NCBI GenBank assembly: GCA_050486445.1
Contig: JBJHDH010000034.1
Coordinates: forward strand, 1-30,869
Direction: 5' to 3'
DNA from: Euryhalocaulis sp050486445
GTDB taxonomy: Bacteria; Pseudomonadota; Alphaproteobacteria; Caulobacterales; Maricaulaceae
DNA length: 30,869 nucleotides
Part shown: in pieces, positions 1 to 8,128 of the stretch
Position numbering within the stretch: position 1 is the first letter of the stretch
How the letters are laid out: each line of letters starts with the position of its first letter
Notes under the pieces: generated by a model
The model's input: the letters and a program-made list of their open reading frames with translations, nothing else
Database searches by the model: none
What the model was told of the DNA's origin: nothing
Translations under genes and position numbers: made by a program

Positions 1-280
1 TGGGGCCGGAGACCGTGCTTTCCCACAATCCCTCGCCCGGCCGCATCCGCTCCACATTCTCCACAAAAGCGATATTGGCGGCCAGCGGCGCGGCGGCGGG
101 ATCGTTCGCCGCCAGCGCCGCCAGATAGGTTTCCATCGCATCGATCAGGCACGCCCGGTCGCACGCCGCGCCGGCATCCGCCGCGCTCTGAGTCGCTCCG
201 CCCTGCTCCTCGCAGGCGGCCAGCATCAGAACGCCTGCAACAGCCGCGAGCGCGGCGCCGTGATGAGATATGCGCATCAT
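1..280 (-). CDS. Partial exported lipoprotein, paralogue of the next gene
   Basis: This reading frame runs leftward from an ATG at 280 and is still open at the window edge, so only about the first 93 residues are seen. The start is well supported: a GGGAGGA ribosome site lies just upstream. The N-terminus is a lipoprotein signal, with a hydrophobic stretch ending in a lipobox (LAAC, Cys about residue 23). The mature part has a CDRACLI motif and then ENVERMRPGEGLWES. Both match the same positions of the protein encoded at 311-1342 (CDRECLI and ENAMRIAPGEGLWET), so the two are tandem paralogues; roughly half the residues agree over the shared stretch. The gap between them is 30 bases and they share a strand, so they are probably co-transcribed with this gene second. 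The function is unknown. The ORF is easily missed because its stop lies outside the window. Confidence 0.85.
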   Translation of the reverse strand, partial: MMRISHHGAALAAVAGVLMLAACEEQGGATQSAADAGAACDRACLIDAMETYLAALAANDPAAAPLAANIAFVENVERMRPGEGLWESTVSGP

Positions 281-310
281 GTTCCTCCCAGAAAGTCCGG
301 CCGCGCCGGT

Positions 311-1342
311 CTATTCCCAGCCGGTCGGCGATTGATACGGGATGGCGATGCCGATCGCCTCGATCTCGTGAATCTCGCCTTCCGGCCCGATCTTGTAGAT
401 ATGCGCGCCCAGCGCATCGAACGGATCCAGATCGAAATCCTGCATCCGGGTCGAGCCGTCCGTGTTCGTCACCGGATAGGGCAGATTGTCCATCGGGTGA
501 CGGAAATGGGAAAAGCCGATAGCCAGTCCGGTCACCGGATCGGCCGCGAACATCCGGCGATGCTCGATAAGCTGGATATACTGGAACTGGCCGCTGCTGA
601 GTTGATCGGCGCAGTCGCGCGCAACATGCGGCCCGGACGGGGCCGCCCCGGCATAGGAACCGCCCGCGGTGACCATGCCGTTTTCGTGGCGCGCGCAATC
701 GGCGGCGAAGGGCGACAGCGCGCCGTCATCATCCTGTAGCGCGTCGTAATAGGTCGCGCCGATCCGTTTCAGTTCGCCGCGCGGCAGGCGCTGGCCTTCC
801 GGGATCTCCGCCAGCAGGCCGGTCCGGGGCGCCGACAGCGTATCCGGCAGATCGCCTAGCACCGCCAGCATATGTTCGGCCTCGGCGATCTCTCCGGCTT
901 CGTTCAGTTGCAGACGGATCGCGAGCAGCACGGGCTGTTCGGTCTGGGGCTGCGCCGCGCGCCAGGCCGCGCGGTCGTCGATGGGATGGCCCGGCGGGGT
1001 CGGCGGCCCGGCCCTGTAGGTCATCGCCGCCATATAGCCGACCGATTGCGCCTCTTCGTCGGGAACATGGATCACGAACCCGTCCGGCGCCTGCATCGCG
1101 GTTTCCCACAGCCCCTCGCCCGGCGCGATGCGCATCGCGTTTTCGACGATGCGCACATCGCCGGCCAGCGGCGCGGCGGACGGGTCGTGCGCGACAATGG
1201 CCGCCATATAGCGATCCGCGACGCCGATCAGGCACTCCCGGTCGCAGGCCCCGGCGCCCGGCGCGGTCTCCTGCCCCCACGCCGTCTGCGCCGCCAGCAT
1301 GGCGGCGGCCAGCGCAGCCGCGCGCACGCCAAATCTGCTCAT
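311..1342 (-). CDS. Exported protein of unknown function, tandem paralogue
   Basis: The product is 343 residues with a Sec signal peptide (about residues 1-23, ending AQTAWGQ). The start is the ATG at 1342, preceded by GGGGAGG. A conserved-looking N-terminal block reads CDRECLIGVADRYMAAIVAHDP, then ENAMRIAPGEGLWETA. The middle holds several cysteines. The C-terminus is rich in His and aromatic residues (FSHFRHPMDN). The first block resembles SnoaL/NTF2-like secreted proteins in layout, but I cannot place the family firmly; the DUF8021 group is a candidate from memory. No catalytic motif is obvious. The gene is followed after 30 bases by a paralogue that has a lipobox instead of a cleavable signal, so the pair may hold one soluble and one membrane-tethered version. 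The 180 bases upstream contain loosely repeated TTTCCCGG/CTTTGC tracts. Confidence 0.85.
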   Translation of the reverse strand: MSRFGVRAAALAAAMLAAQTAWGQETAPGAGACDRECLIGVADRYMAAIVAHDPSAAPLAGDVRIVENAMRIAPGEGLWETAMQAPDGFVIHVPDEEAQSVGYMAAMTYRAGPPTPPGHPIDDRAAWRAAQPQTEQPVLLAIRLQLNEAGEIAEAEHMLAVLGDLPDTLSAPRTGLLAEIPEGQRLPRGELKRIGATYYDALQDDDGALSPFAADCARHENGMVTAGGSYAGAAPSGPHVARDCADQLSSGQFQYIQLIEHRRMFAADPVTGLAIGFSHFRHPMDNLPYPVTNTDGSTRMQDFDLDPFDALGAHIYKIGPEGEIHEIEAIGIAIPYQSPTGWE

Positions 1343-1522
1343 ACCGCCTCCCCGTTTCTCCGGCTTTGCTTTCCCGGCTTTGCCTGCTTTCCCGGTTTTA
1401 CGCGGTTTTGCCCGGCCGCTGCGCTGTCCCGCGCATACGGCCTGTCTCCAGGGCCATTCTATCCCGGGCGGGGATGCGGCGGAAGCACGGCCGGGGTCAG
1501 GACCGGGCGGGCGATCCGGAGA

Positions 1523-1660
1523 TCAGCGCGCGGCGTCTTCAATCGTGTTCCCGACCGACTGTAAATCGCGCCCGGCGCCGGCCACGGTGTTGCACGCAGC
1601 CACGGCCAGCAGCAGCGCGGCCAGCATGGCGGCCCCGGCGCCCTTGCGAATTCCGATCAT
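1523..1660 (-). CDS. Entericidin-like small lipoprotein
   Basis: This is a 45-residue protein starting at the ATG at 1660, with GGAGGAAG about eight bases upstream. It has a short basic N-terminus, a hydrophobic segment and a lipobox (VAAC, Cys 23). The mature peptide is NTVAGAGRDLQSVGNTIEDAA. That pattern (CNT, GxGxD, small amphipathic helix, IEDAA end) is typical of the entericidin EcnA/EcnB family, tiny lipoproteins widespread in proteobacteria; in E. coli they form an antidote/toxin pair linked to stationary phase. Only one copy is present here, so a toxin/antidote role cannot be inferred. A longer upstream reading in the same frame exists, but the ribosome site and signal peptide point clearly to this start. 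The gene diverges from the lipoprotein gene at 1800. Confidence 0.85.
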   Translation of the reverse strand: MIGIRKGAGAAMLAALLLAVAACNTVAGAGRDLQSVGNTIEDAAR

Positions 1661-1799
1661 GACAGGTCTTCCTCCAGCACGCCGGCCCGGCGCCGACCCC
1701 CAATTTTTGGCCGCCCGGCAGCCGAAAGAAAAGCCGCAAAAGCGCGCGCCCGGGCCAAATTGTGTGCTAAATCGTCTAACAGCACGGAGGGAGACGCCG

Positions 1800-2078
1800 A
1801 TGCCCCGAACGGCCGCGACAACCGCTCTCATCACGGCCTGCGCCATGCTGGCCAGCGCCTGCGCCACGGCGCCGCCCGGCGCGCCCCTTGCCAGCGCGGA
1901 TACAGCGCCCGGCCCTGATGGCCTGATCTGCCGCGAGGCGCTCCAGCCCGGCTCCAACATGATGCGCACGATCTGCGCGACAGAGGCGGAATGGCGCGCC
2001 GTTGAGCGGGAACAGCGCGCCCAGTCACAGGAGCTGATGCGCCGCACGGGCCAAAGCGCCGCCACGATCCGCGATTGA
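1800..2078 (+). CDS. Small lipoprotein with conserved Cys/Trp motif
   Basis: The product has 92 residues. The start is the ATG at 1800, after ACGGAGGGAG. It has a lipoprotein signal with lipobox ASAC (Cys 21). The mature part contains ICREALQPGSNMMRTICATEAEWRAVEREQR. The pattern of two cysteines, 'TEAEWRA' and a following charged helix recurs in short hypothetical lipoproteins of Caulobacterales and Sphingomonadales (from memory). Function is unknown; the two mature cysteines could form a disulfide in the periplasm. The same frame is open far upstream of 1800, but nothing there looks like a start with a ribosome site and signal sequence. The gene diverges from the entericidin-like gene with about 140 bases between starts. 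Confidence 0.8.
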   Translation: MPRTAATTALITACAMLASACATAPPGAPLASADTAPGPDGLICREALQPGSNMMRTICATEAEWRAVEREQRAQSQELMRRTGQSAATIRD

Positions 2079-2123
2079 GTCGCACCTGAACTCACCGGGA
2101 GGGGGCGTCCGGCCGCGCCGCAT

Positions 2124-2618
2124 TCAATCGCGGCGGATGTCCACGATGCCGCCGCCGTCCAGCACGACCCGTTCAGCGCAGCTTTCCGGCGGCTCTGTCC
2201 CCGCGACGGCGCAGACGGCGCGCGTCAGCTTCAGATCGCGCACCGCCGCGCACGGCGCGCCGGTGACCGCGATGCGCGCGGCGCGAACCTCGCCCTCCGC
2301 GAAATCGCCCAATATCTGATAGTCGGAAACAATTCCGAACCCGTCGGTCTGCGCTGTCCAGGCCGCCTGTACGTTGAGCGCGCCCGCGCCTGTGGCGTTG
2401 CGCATGGCGAGATCGAAGACGCAGGCGCGGCCGTCCGCCGCCGTCGCGGCGCTGGTGACTGTCAGGCTGAGCGCGTTATCGAGGCTTTCCCCGGCCCCTC
2501 CCCCCTCCATCTCCGCGCCGCAGGCGGCCAGCGCCAATGCGCCGAGGCCCGCAGCAAGGAGCGCCGCCACAGGGGTCTTGCGAACTTTCCCGGGTTTTCT
2601 TTGCATCGGCGCTTTCAT
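2124..2618 (-). CDS. Hypothetical lipoprotein
   Basis: The product has 164 residues. The start is the ATG at 2618, preceded by GGGAAGGA about eight bases away. An unusually long basic N-region (MKAPMQRKPGKVRKTP) is followed by a hydrophobic stretch and a lipobox (LAAC, Cys 33). The mature domain of about 130 residues contains 'LSLTVTSAATAADGRACVFDLAMRN' style beta-rich sequence. It has five cysteines besides the lipid-modified one, which suggests a small disulfide-bonded beta-sandwich, perhaps FxLYD-like; that fold call is only an impression. It converges with the lipoprotein gene ending at 2078. I do not recognise a family. Confidence 0.75.
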   Translation of the reverse strand: MKAPMQRKPGKVRKTPVAALLAAGLGALALAACGAEMEGGGAGESLDNALSLTVTSAATAADGRACVFDLAMRNATGAGALNVQAAWTAQTDGFGIVSDYQILGDFAEGEVRAARIAVTGAPCAAVRDLKLTRAVCAVAGTEPPESCAERVVLDGGGIVDIRRD

Positions 2619-2732
2619 CGGTTTTTTCCTTCCCTACATAGGCGCAGGATTTTCCATCGGGGGGCGACGTGCTACGCCGCTCTCCGCCGCCAGAGCGAGA
2701 GCCGATCAAATCGGGTCACGCTCTACACTTTG

Positions 2733-2794
2733 AGGGCGGGCAAATTCATCCGTCCGGATTGAATCTGGGATTCAACCCGAACGGATTTTGCCCT
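2733..2794. repeat. Palindromic interspersed repeat, copy 1
   Basis: This 62-base imperfect palindrome begins AGGGCGGGCAAATT and ends GGATTTTGCCCT. Its arms meet around GATTGAATC/GATTCAA, separated by a few bases. The same 62-base unit recurs at 24257-24318 with only three mismatches by eye. It is preceded by TCACGCTCTACACTTT (2715-2730), which is also present before the palindromes of the second locus. Here the unit ends one base before the GGAGG ribosome site of the yadG-like gene, so the hairpin would sit in that gene's 5' untranslated region. Size and mosaic structure are like BIME/REP-type or rhizobial RIME-type elements. Confidence 0.85.
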
Positions 2795-2809
2795 GGAGGA
2801 GACGTTCGC

Positions 2810-3805
2810 GTGCAAGACCTTACAACAGAAGGCGGCGCGGTCCGCCCCGGTGACCCGATTATCCAGATTCGCGGCCTCTCCAAGACCTATGAGGGCGGCT
2901 TTCAGGCGCTGAAGGGCGTCGATCTCGATATCCGCAAGGGCGAGATTTTCGCCCTGCTCGGCCCCAATGGCGCGGGCAAGACCACGCTGATCAACATTAT
3001 CTGCGGCATCGTCACGCCTACGGGGGGCACGGTCACTGTCGGCGGCCATGACCACCAGAAACAGGCCCGCGCGGCGCGCAGGCTGATCGGCCTTGTGCCG
3101 CAGGAACTGCACACCGACGCCTTTGAATCGGTGCTGGCGACCACGCGCTTTTCGCGCGGCCTGTTCGGCAAACCGGCCAATCCGGCGCATCTGGAAAAGG
3201 TGCTGCGCGAACTCACCCTGTGGGAGAAGAAGAACGCCAAGATCATGACGCTCTCCGGCGGCATGAAGCGCCGGGTGATGATCGCCAAGGCGCTCAGCCA
3301 CGAGCCACTGATCCTGTTCCTGGACGAGCCGACCGCCGGGGTGGATGTGGAGCTGCGCCGCGACATGTGGGCGATGGTGCACCGGCTGCGCGAATCCGGC
3401 GTCACCATCATCCTGACCACACATTATATCGAAGAGGCCGAACAGATGGCCGACCGGATCGGGGTGATCTCCAAGGGCGAGCTGATCCTGGTCGAAGAGA
3501 AGGCCGGGCTGATCGAGAAGCTGGGCAAGCGCGAGCTGCGCCTGACATTACAGGAGCCTCTCGCCGGCATCCCGGCCGAACTGGCCGAATGGAGCCTGAC
3601 GCTGGATCAGGACGGCTATCGTCTCACCTATGAATTCGATTCGCAGGCGGAGCGCACCGGCGTGCCCTCGCTGATGCGTCGGCTCGCCGACCTCGATATC
3701 GCCTTCGCCGATATCGAGACGCGCCAGTCCTCGCTGGAGGAGATTTTCGTCTCGCTGGTGCATGACCAGAGCGAAACCGTCCCGGCGCGGGAGGCGCAAT
3801 CATGA
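2810..3805 (+). CDS. yadG: ABC-2 type exporter ATPase, YadG-like
   Basis: This is the ATP-binding subunit of a two-gene ABC-2 exporter. I place the start at the GTG at 2810, with GGAGGAG (2795-2801) eight bases upstream; this gives 331 residues. Longer readings back to 2669 would translate through the palindromic repeat and are rejected. Walker A (GPNGAGKTT, about 51-59), signature LSGGM (148-152), Walker B (LILFLDEP, 167-174) and an H-loop (LTTHYIEEAEQMADRIGVI) are all intact. The C-terminal region after about residue 240 is the extra domain seen in YadG/CcmA-type ATPases. The stop overlaps the permease start by four bases (ATGA), so the two are translationally coupled. The substrate of the YadGH family is not firmly known. 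Confidence 0.92.
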   Translation: MQDLTTEGGAVRPGDPIIQIRGLSKTYEGGFQALKGVDLDIRKGEIFALLGPNGAGKTTLINIICGIVTPTGGTVTVGGHDHQKQARAARRLIGLVPQELHTDAFESVLATTRFSRGLFGKPANPAHLEKVLRELTLWEKKNAKIMTLSGGMKRRVMIAKALSHEPLILFLDEPTAGVDVELRRDMWAMVHRLRESGVTIILTTHYIEEAEQMADRIGVISKGELILVEEKAGLIEKLGKRELRLTLQEPLAGIPAELAEWSLTLDQDGYRLTYEFDSQAERTGVPSLMRRLADLDIAFADIETRQSSLEEIFVSLVHDQSETVPAREAQS

Positions 3806-4563
3806 ATATCTGGTCGGTCTGGGCGATCTATCGCTTCGAAATGGCGCGCAGCGTGCGCACGCTGTGGCAGTCGCTCATCACGCCGGTGGTTTCTACCTCG
3901 CTCTATTTCGTGGTGTTCGGCGCGGCCATCGGCTCGCGCATGCCGCCGGTGGATGGCGTGGATTACGGCGCCTTTATCGTGCCCGGCCTCATCATGATGA
4001 CGCTGTTCACGACCTCTATCTTCAACGCAAGTTTCGGCATCTATTTCCCGAAATTCACCGGCACGATCTACGAAATGCTCTCGGCGCCGATCTCCTATCT
4101 GGAAATCGTGCTGGCCTATGTCGGCGCGGCGGCCACAAAATCCATCGTTCTTGGCCTCGTCATTCTGGTTACGGCGACATTCTTCGTCGACCTGCGGATC
4201 GAACATCCGTTCTGGATGGTCGCGTTTCTGGTGATGATCTCGGCCGCGTTCAGCCTGTTCGGCTTCATTATCGGCATCTGGGCCAAGGGATTCGAGCAGC
4301 TCAACATGATCCCGATGCTGATCGTGATGCCGCTCGCCTTTCTTGGCGGCGCTTTCTATTCGATCCGCATGCTGCCGGAATTCTGGCAGAACGTGGCGCT
4401 GTTCAATCCGGCGGTCTATCTCATCAGCGGCTTCCGCTGGTCGTTCTACGGCGAGGGCGACGTCTCGGTGGAGATCAGCCTTCTGGCGGTGGCGATTTTC
4501 TTCGCCGTGTGCCTCGCCGTGGTCGGCTGGATATTCAAGACGGGCTACCGGCTGAAAACCTGA
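3802..4563 (+). CDS. yadH: ABC-2 type exporter permease, YadH-like
   Basis: The membrane subunit has 253 residues, close to E. coli YadH length (about 256). It has about six hydrophobic helices. After the second helix comes the family pattern VPGLIMMTLFTTSIFNASFGIYFPKFTGTIYEMLSAP, typical of the ABC-2 membrane domain shared with NodJ and DrrB-like proteins. The later segment 'LGGAFYSIRMLPEFWQNVALFNPAVYLISGFRWSFYG' is the conserved C-terminal region of YadH. It starts inside the ATPase gene through ATGA overlap, so both subunits are expected in stoichiometric amounts. The stop is 9 bases from the stop of the convergent adaptor gene, and I see no terminator between them. Confidence in the family is high; the cargo is unknown. 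Confidence 0.92.
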   Translation: MNIWSVWAIYRFEMARSVRTLWQSLITPVVSTSLYFVVFGAAIGSRMPPVDGVDYGAFIVPGLIMMTLFTTSIFNASFGIYFPKFTGTIYEMLSAPISYLEIVLAYVGAAATKSIVLGLVILVTATFFVDLRIEHPFWMVAFLVMISAAFSLFGFIIGIWAKGFEQLNMIPMLIVMPLAFLGGAFYSIRMLPEFWQNVALFNPAVYLISGFRWSFYGEGDVSVEISLLAVAIFFAVCLAVVGWIFKTGYRLKT

Positions 4564-4572
4564 CCGGCGCGC

Positions 4573-5739
4573 CTACCGGGCGCGGACGCGGACGCCGTCG
4601 GAAATCTGTTCGCCGGGATAGAGCACGATGGTCTGGCCGGACTCCAGACCGGACAGGATTTCCGCCTGCACGCCGTCATTCTGGCCGACATCGACCGGCG
4701 TGAGCCGGGCGCGGCCGTCCTCCATGCGGAACACCGCCCAGCCGCCATCGACGCGGAACAGGGCCGACACCGGCGCGAGCACGGCGTCCTCTATCCGCAC
4801 CGTCTCCACCGCCACATCGACGCGCCAGCCATGACCCAGCCCGGCGGCGGACGCCGCGGCAGGATCCTGGAGATCGACGATCACATTGACGCGTTGCTCC
4901 TCTACCCCCAGCGCCGAAATTTTGGTGAAGCCATACGGCTCTACAAGGCGCACGCGGCCGGGCAGCGGGTCCGGCTGTCCGCCCCAGTCGCGGATCGAGA
5001 CGGCGGCGCCGTCAGTAATGCGCGCGGCCTCCGATGACAGAAACTCGGCGACGATTTCCAGATTGCGCGGATCGCCGATCTCCATGATCGGCGCGCCGGG
5101 CGCGATCACGGTCTCGCTTTCCTGCACCACGCGCAGCACGCGGCCCGAAACCGGCGCGCGAACCGCCAGCGGGCCCGCCTCCGCGCCGCCTTCCGGCGCG
5201 GCCATCGCCGCCGCCGCCCGGTCACGCTCCGCGCGCGCGGCTGACAATCCGGCCTCGGCGGCCTGAAGATCGCGCCGGGCGCGGTCGCGCACAGCCAGCG
5301 CCGCGAACCCGTCCGCCGCCAGCGCCTCAATGCGCGCGGCCTCTGTCGCCGCCAGTTCGCGATCGGCCTGGGCCTGGCGCACACGATCAGCGGCGGCGGC
5401 AAGCGCCGCCTGCGCCTGGGCTTCGGTGCGCGGATCGAGGAAGCTGGACGCCGGCGGCAGCAGATACGCCGCCGCTTCGCCCGCCATGACGGAATCGCCA
5501 GCGCGCTTTTCCACCCGCGCCAGACGCCCGGCGGCGGGAGCAGAGAGAATATAAACATCGCGCACCCGGGCGCGGCCTTCATCCTGCACCGAGACGACCA
5601 GCTCGCCGCGCCCGGCGGCGGCGGCGTCCACCAGAACCGGGCTGGGCCGGAACGCCCAGAACAGTCCGATCAGGATGACAAGGCCGATCCCGCCCCAGAA
5701 CAGGGTGCGGAAATTCAGCGCAGGCAGGCGGAGTTTCAT
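4573..5739 (-). CDS. HlyD/MacA-type periplasmic adaptor of ABC efflux operon
   Basis: This 388-residue membrane fusion protein is the third gene of the leftward operon 8850-4573. It has one N-terminal membrane anchor (about residues 14-30) and a lipoyl-like half (RDVYILSAPAAGRLARVEKRAGDSV). A long Ala/Arg/Glu-rich coiled-coil hairpin (about 105-180) follows, then the second lipoyl half (LAVRAPVSGRVLRVVQESETVIAPGAPIMEIGD) and a beta-barrel domain. This is the classical adaptor order. It should bridge the inner-membrane permease to an outer-membrane channel, but no TolC-like gene is in the window. The ATG at 5739 has only a weak ribosome site; the permease stop ends 4 bases before it, so expression probably depends on coupling. 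Confidence 0.9.
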   Translation of the reverse strand: MKLRLPALNFRTLFWGGIGLVILIGLFWAFRPSPVLVDAAAAGRGELVVSVQDEGRARVRDVYILSAPAAGRLARVEKRAGDSVMAGEAAAYLLPPASSFLDPRTEAQAQAALAAAADRVRQAQADRELAATEAARIEALAADGFAALAVRDRARRDLQAAEAGLSAARAERDRAAAAMAAPEGGAEAGPLAVRAPVSGRVLRVVQESETVIAPGAPIMEIGDPRNLEIVAEFLSSEAARITDGAAVSIRDWGGQPDPLPGRVRLVEPYGFTKISALGVEEQRVNVIVDLQDPAAASAAGLGHGWRVDVAVETVRIEDAVLAPVSALFRVDGGWAVFRMEDGRARLTPVDVGQNDGVQAEILSGLESGQTIVLYPGEQISDGVRVRAR

Positions 5740-5743
5740 GGTC

Positions 5744-8128
5744 TTAATCCCGCGTTTTCAGCACGCCGATCATGTCCAGCCGGTCGATGCTGCGCCGGAC
5801 AATCATGCCCGTCGCCGCCGTGACCACAATGACAACGAGCGCCGCGTAACCATAGGTCCGCGGCGTGACGACGAACGGCAGCCGGAACAGGTCTGAACTC
5901 ATCGCCCAGGCGAAGAACCACGCCAGCGCCGTTCCCAGAACCCCGGCGACCGGCAGAGCGAGCACGGTGAGCAACGCGATCTCGCCCAGCAGGATGTAGG
6001 ACACCTCGCCGCGCGTGAAGCCGAGCACGCGCAGCGAGGCCAGCTCCCGCTCCCGTTCGGCGAAGGATATGCGCGCGCTGTTATACACCACCCCCACCGC
6101 GATCACCGCCGCGAAGCCGGTATAAATCCAGATGCTGAGACCCAGATTGCGATCCATCAATTCACGGAAATTCCGCTCCGCCAGCCGGTGCAGCGACACG
6201 CCGGCGATCACCGGCGCATCTTTCAGCGCGGCATAGAGCGGGTCGAGCCTGTTCGCATCGACGCTGAGATACACGCCGGAGATCACGGGGCCTTCGCGCA
6301 TGGCGCGGTTGAGGTCTTCCAGCCGCATCTGCGCGCCCGAGCCAATCAGCGTGGCGACAACGCGCGAAACTTCGAGCCGCAGCACGGGGCGGCGGCCCTC
6401 TGTCACATGCGCCTCCAGAATATCGCCAGGACCGATATTGAGCTTGGCGGCGAGATCCTGCGACAGCACCAGCCCGCCCGGCGGCGCGCCGACAGGGCGG
6501 TGGGCGGAATCGATCATGCGCGAAAGCTGCGCGCCGTCCGGCGCGCCGGTCAGCGCCGCGCGCTCTTCCAGATGGCCGTGCACCAGACGGGCGGCGACGG
6601 CGCGATACGGTTCCGCCGCCAGCACGCCACCGGCGCGCGCCAGCGAGAAATACGCTTCGCGCGCGCGCGGCTCGACGAATGTCGTGGAGACGTCATAGCG
6701 ATTGGCGGTGTTGAAATAGACGCCGATCATCTCCTCCATCGAGTCGATGAAGAACAGCGTGCCGATCAGCAGGCTGCCGGAGACTGCGACTCCCGTGGCG
6801 GTGAAACCGGCGCGCGCCGGCCAGCGCAGAATCTGGCGCACAATCATGCGCGACTGCTGGTCCAGCACGCGCCATGTCGTGACGCGCGCGCCCAGCGCTT
6901 TGGAATAATCCGGCGGCGGCGGCGGATTCATCGCCGTCGCCGGAGGCAGGACAGCGGCGCGGCGCACCGCGAACGCCGCGCCGGCGCACACCGCGATCAT
7001 CGTTACGCCGAACGCGATGGCGTAGTCCTGCGGATCAGCCTGAAAAACAAGGAACGGGAAGCGGTAATAATCGGCGTAAAGCCCCGCCATGCCCTGGCCG
7101 AGCCAGACGCCGAGCCCGGCGCCGATACCCGCGCCGATCAGGCCGATGACGCCGACCAGTTTCAGATAATGCCGCGCGACGCCCCAGCTGGAATAGCCGA
7201 AGGCTTTCAGCAGGCCGATCTGGCTGCGCTCCGTCGCGATCAGGCGTGCAATCACCACATTCACCAGAAAGGCGGCGACGGCGAGAAAGATGGGCGGGAT
7301 CAGCTGACCCATCGTGCGGAGCTGATCCAGCTCGCTGGAGACGAAGGCGTCGGAAATCTGCTCGTCACGGCCGTAGGCGCCGGGCGCGCCATAGGGCGCG
7401 AGGATTCGGTCGAATGCAGCGATGACCGCCTGCTCATTGGCGCCGCGCATCAGCCGCACCGCCGCCTCGTTAAAGGCGCCATGCTGGCCGGCCAGTTCGC
7501 CAAGCGCGCGCCGCCCCATCCAGGCCACGCCGAACAGGCGGTCGTCCGGCACAAGCTGGCCCGGCGCGATGGCGTAGACATATTCCGGCGACATCGCCGT
7601 GCCGACGATGCGCAGCCGTTCGCGCCCGCCGCGAATGGTCGCGGGCAGAGTGTCGCCGACGCGCAGATTGTGCGCCTCCGCGAAACTGTCGAGCACCACC
7701 GCCTCGTCCGCGCGGCCGGGCGCAGGAACGCGGCCCCCGGTCAAATGGAGATGATTGACGTGCGGCTCGCGCCCGTCGGGCAGGGACAGGATCTGGCCGC
7801 TGGCCGGTTCGGCCATCGTCTCCAGATCGAACAGCGCCGGCGCGCGCACGCGCGTCTCCACCGCCTGCACGCCGGGAACCTCCGCGAGGCGGGGCGCGAG
7901 GCTTTCCGGCGCGCGCACCACCGGCGCCCAGACATCGGCGAAACGATAGCGGTCGTAATAGGCCTGCCGCGTCTGCTCCAGCGAGGACAGCATGCCGCCG
8001 GCCAGAAGCTGGACGGAAATGCCCGCGGCGATGACCAGCGCGATCGCCAGCGCCTGAAGCCACATCGCGCGCAGATCGCGCAGCAGCTTGCGGTCGAGCG
8101 CGGAGACAAGGGCGCGGCGGCGGCTCAC
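5744..8128 (-). CDS. FtsX/MacB-type ABC transporter permease
   Basis: The permease has 794 residues and a duplicated FtsX architecture. There is an N-terminal helix (about 22-48), a periplasmic domain of about 220 residues, and three helices (about 275-400) containing LLKAFGYSSWGVARHYLKLVGVIG. A second half repeats the layout: helix, periplasmic domain, three C-terminal helices including 'RERELASLRVLGFTRGEVSYILLGEIALL', a typical FtsX-domain signature. Two FtsX domains in one chain resemble LolE-like or YbbP-like large permeases rather than MacB, whose ATPase is fused. The start is a GTG at 8128 that overlaps the ATPase stop (GTGA). With the ATPase and adaptor it should form a tripartite, mechanotransmission-type exporter. 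Substrate unknown. Confidence 0.9.
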   Translation of the reverse strand: MSRRRALVSALDRKLLRDLRAMWLQALAIALVIAAGISVQLLAGGMLSSLEQTRQAYYDRYRFADVWAPVVRAPESLAPRLAEVPGVQAVETRVRAPALFDLETMAEPASGQILSLPDGREPHVNHLHLTGGRVPAPGRADEAVVLDSFAEAHNLRVGDTLPATIRGGRERLRIVGTAMSPEYVYAIAPGQLVPDDRLFGVAWMGRRALGELAGQHGAFNEAAVRLMRGANEQAVIAAFDRILAPYGAPGAYGRDEQISDAFVSSELDQLRTMGQLIPPIFLAVAAFLVNVVIARLIATERSQIGLLKAFGYSSWGVARHYLKLVGVIGLIGAGIGAGLGVWLGQGMAGLYADYYRFPFLVFQADPQDYAIAFGVTMIAVCAGAAFAVRRAAVLPPATAMNPPPPPDYSKALGARVTTWRVLDQQSRMIVRQILRWPARAGFTATGVAVSGSLLIGTLFFIDSMEEMIGVYFNTANRYDVSTTFVEPRAREAYFSLARAGGVLAAEPYRAVAARLVHGHLEERAALTGAPDGAQLSRMIDSAHRPVGAPPGGLVLSQDLAAKLNIGPGDILEAHVTEGRRPVLRLEVSRVVATLIGSGAQMRLEDLNRAMREGPVISGVYLSVDANRLDPLYAALKDAPVIAGVSLHRLAERNFRELMDRNLGLSIWIYTGFAAVIAVGVVYNSARISFAERERELASLRVLGFTRGEVSYILLGEIALLTVLALPVAGVLGTALAWFFAWAMSSDLFRLPFVVTPRTYGYAALVVIVVTAATGMIVRRSIDRLDMIGVLKTRD

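Noticed and set aside
2669..2809. Longer N-terminus for the yadG-like ATPase
   Set aside because: It would translate through the palindromic repeat, and a strong ribosome site fits the GTG at 2810.
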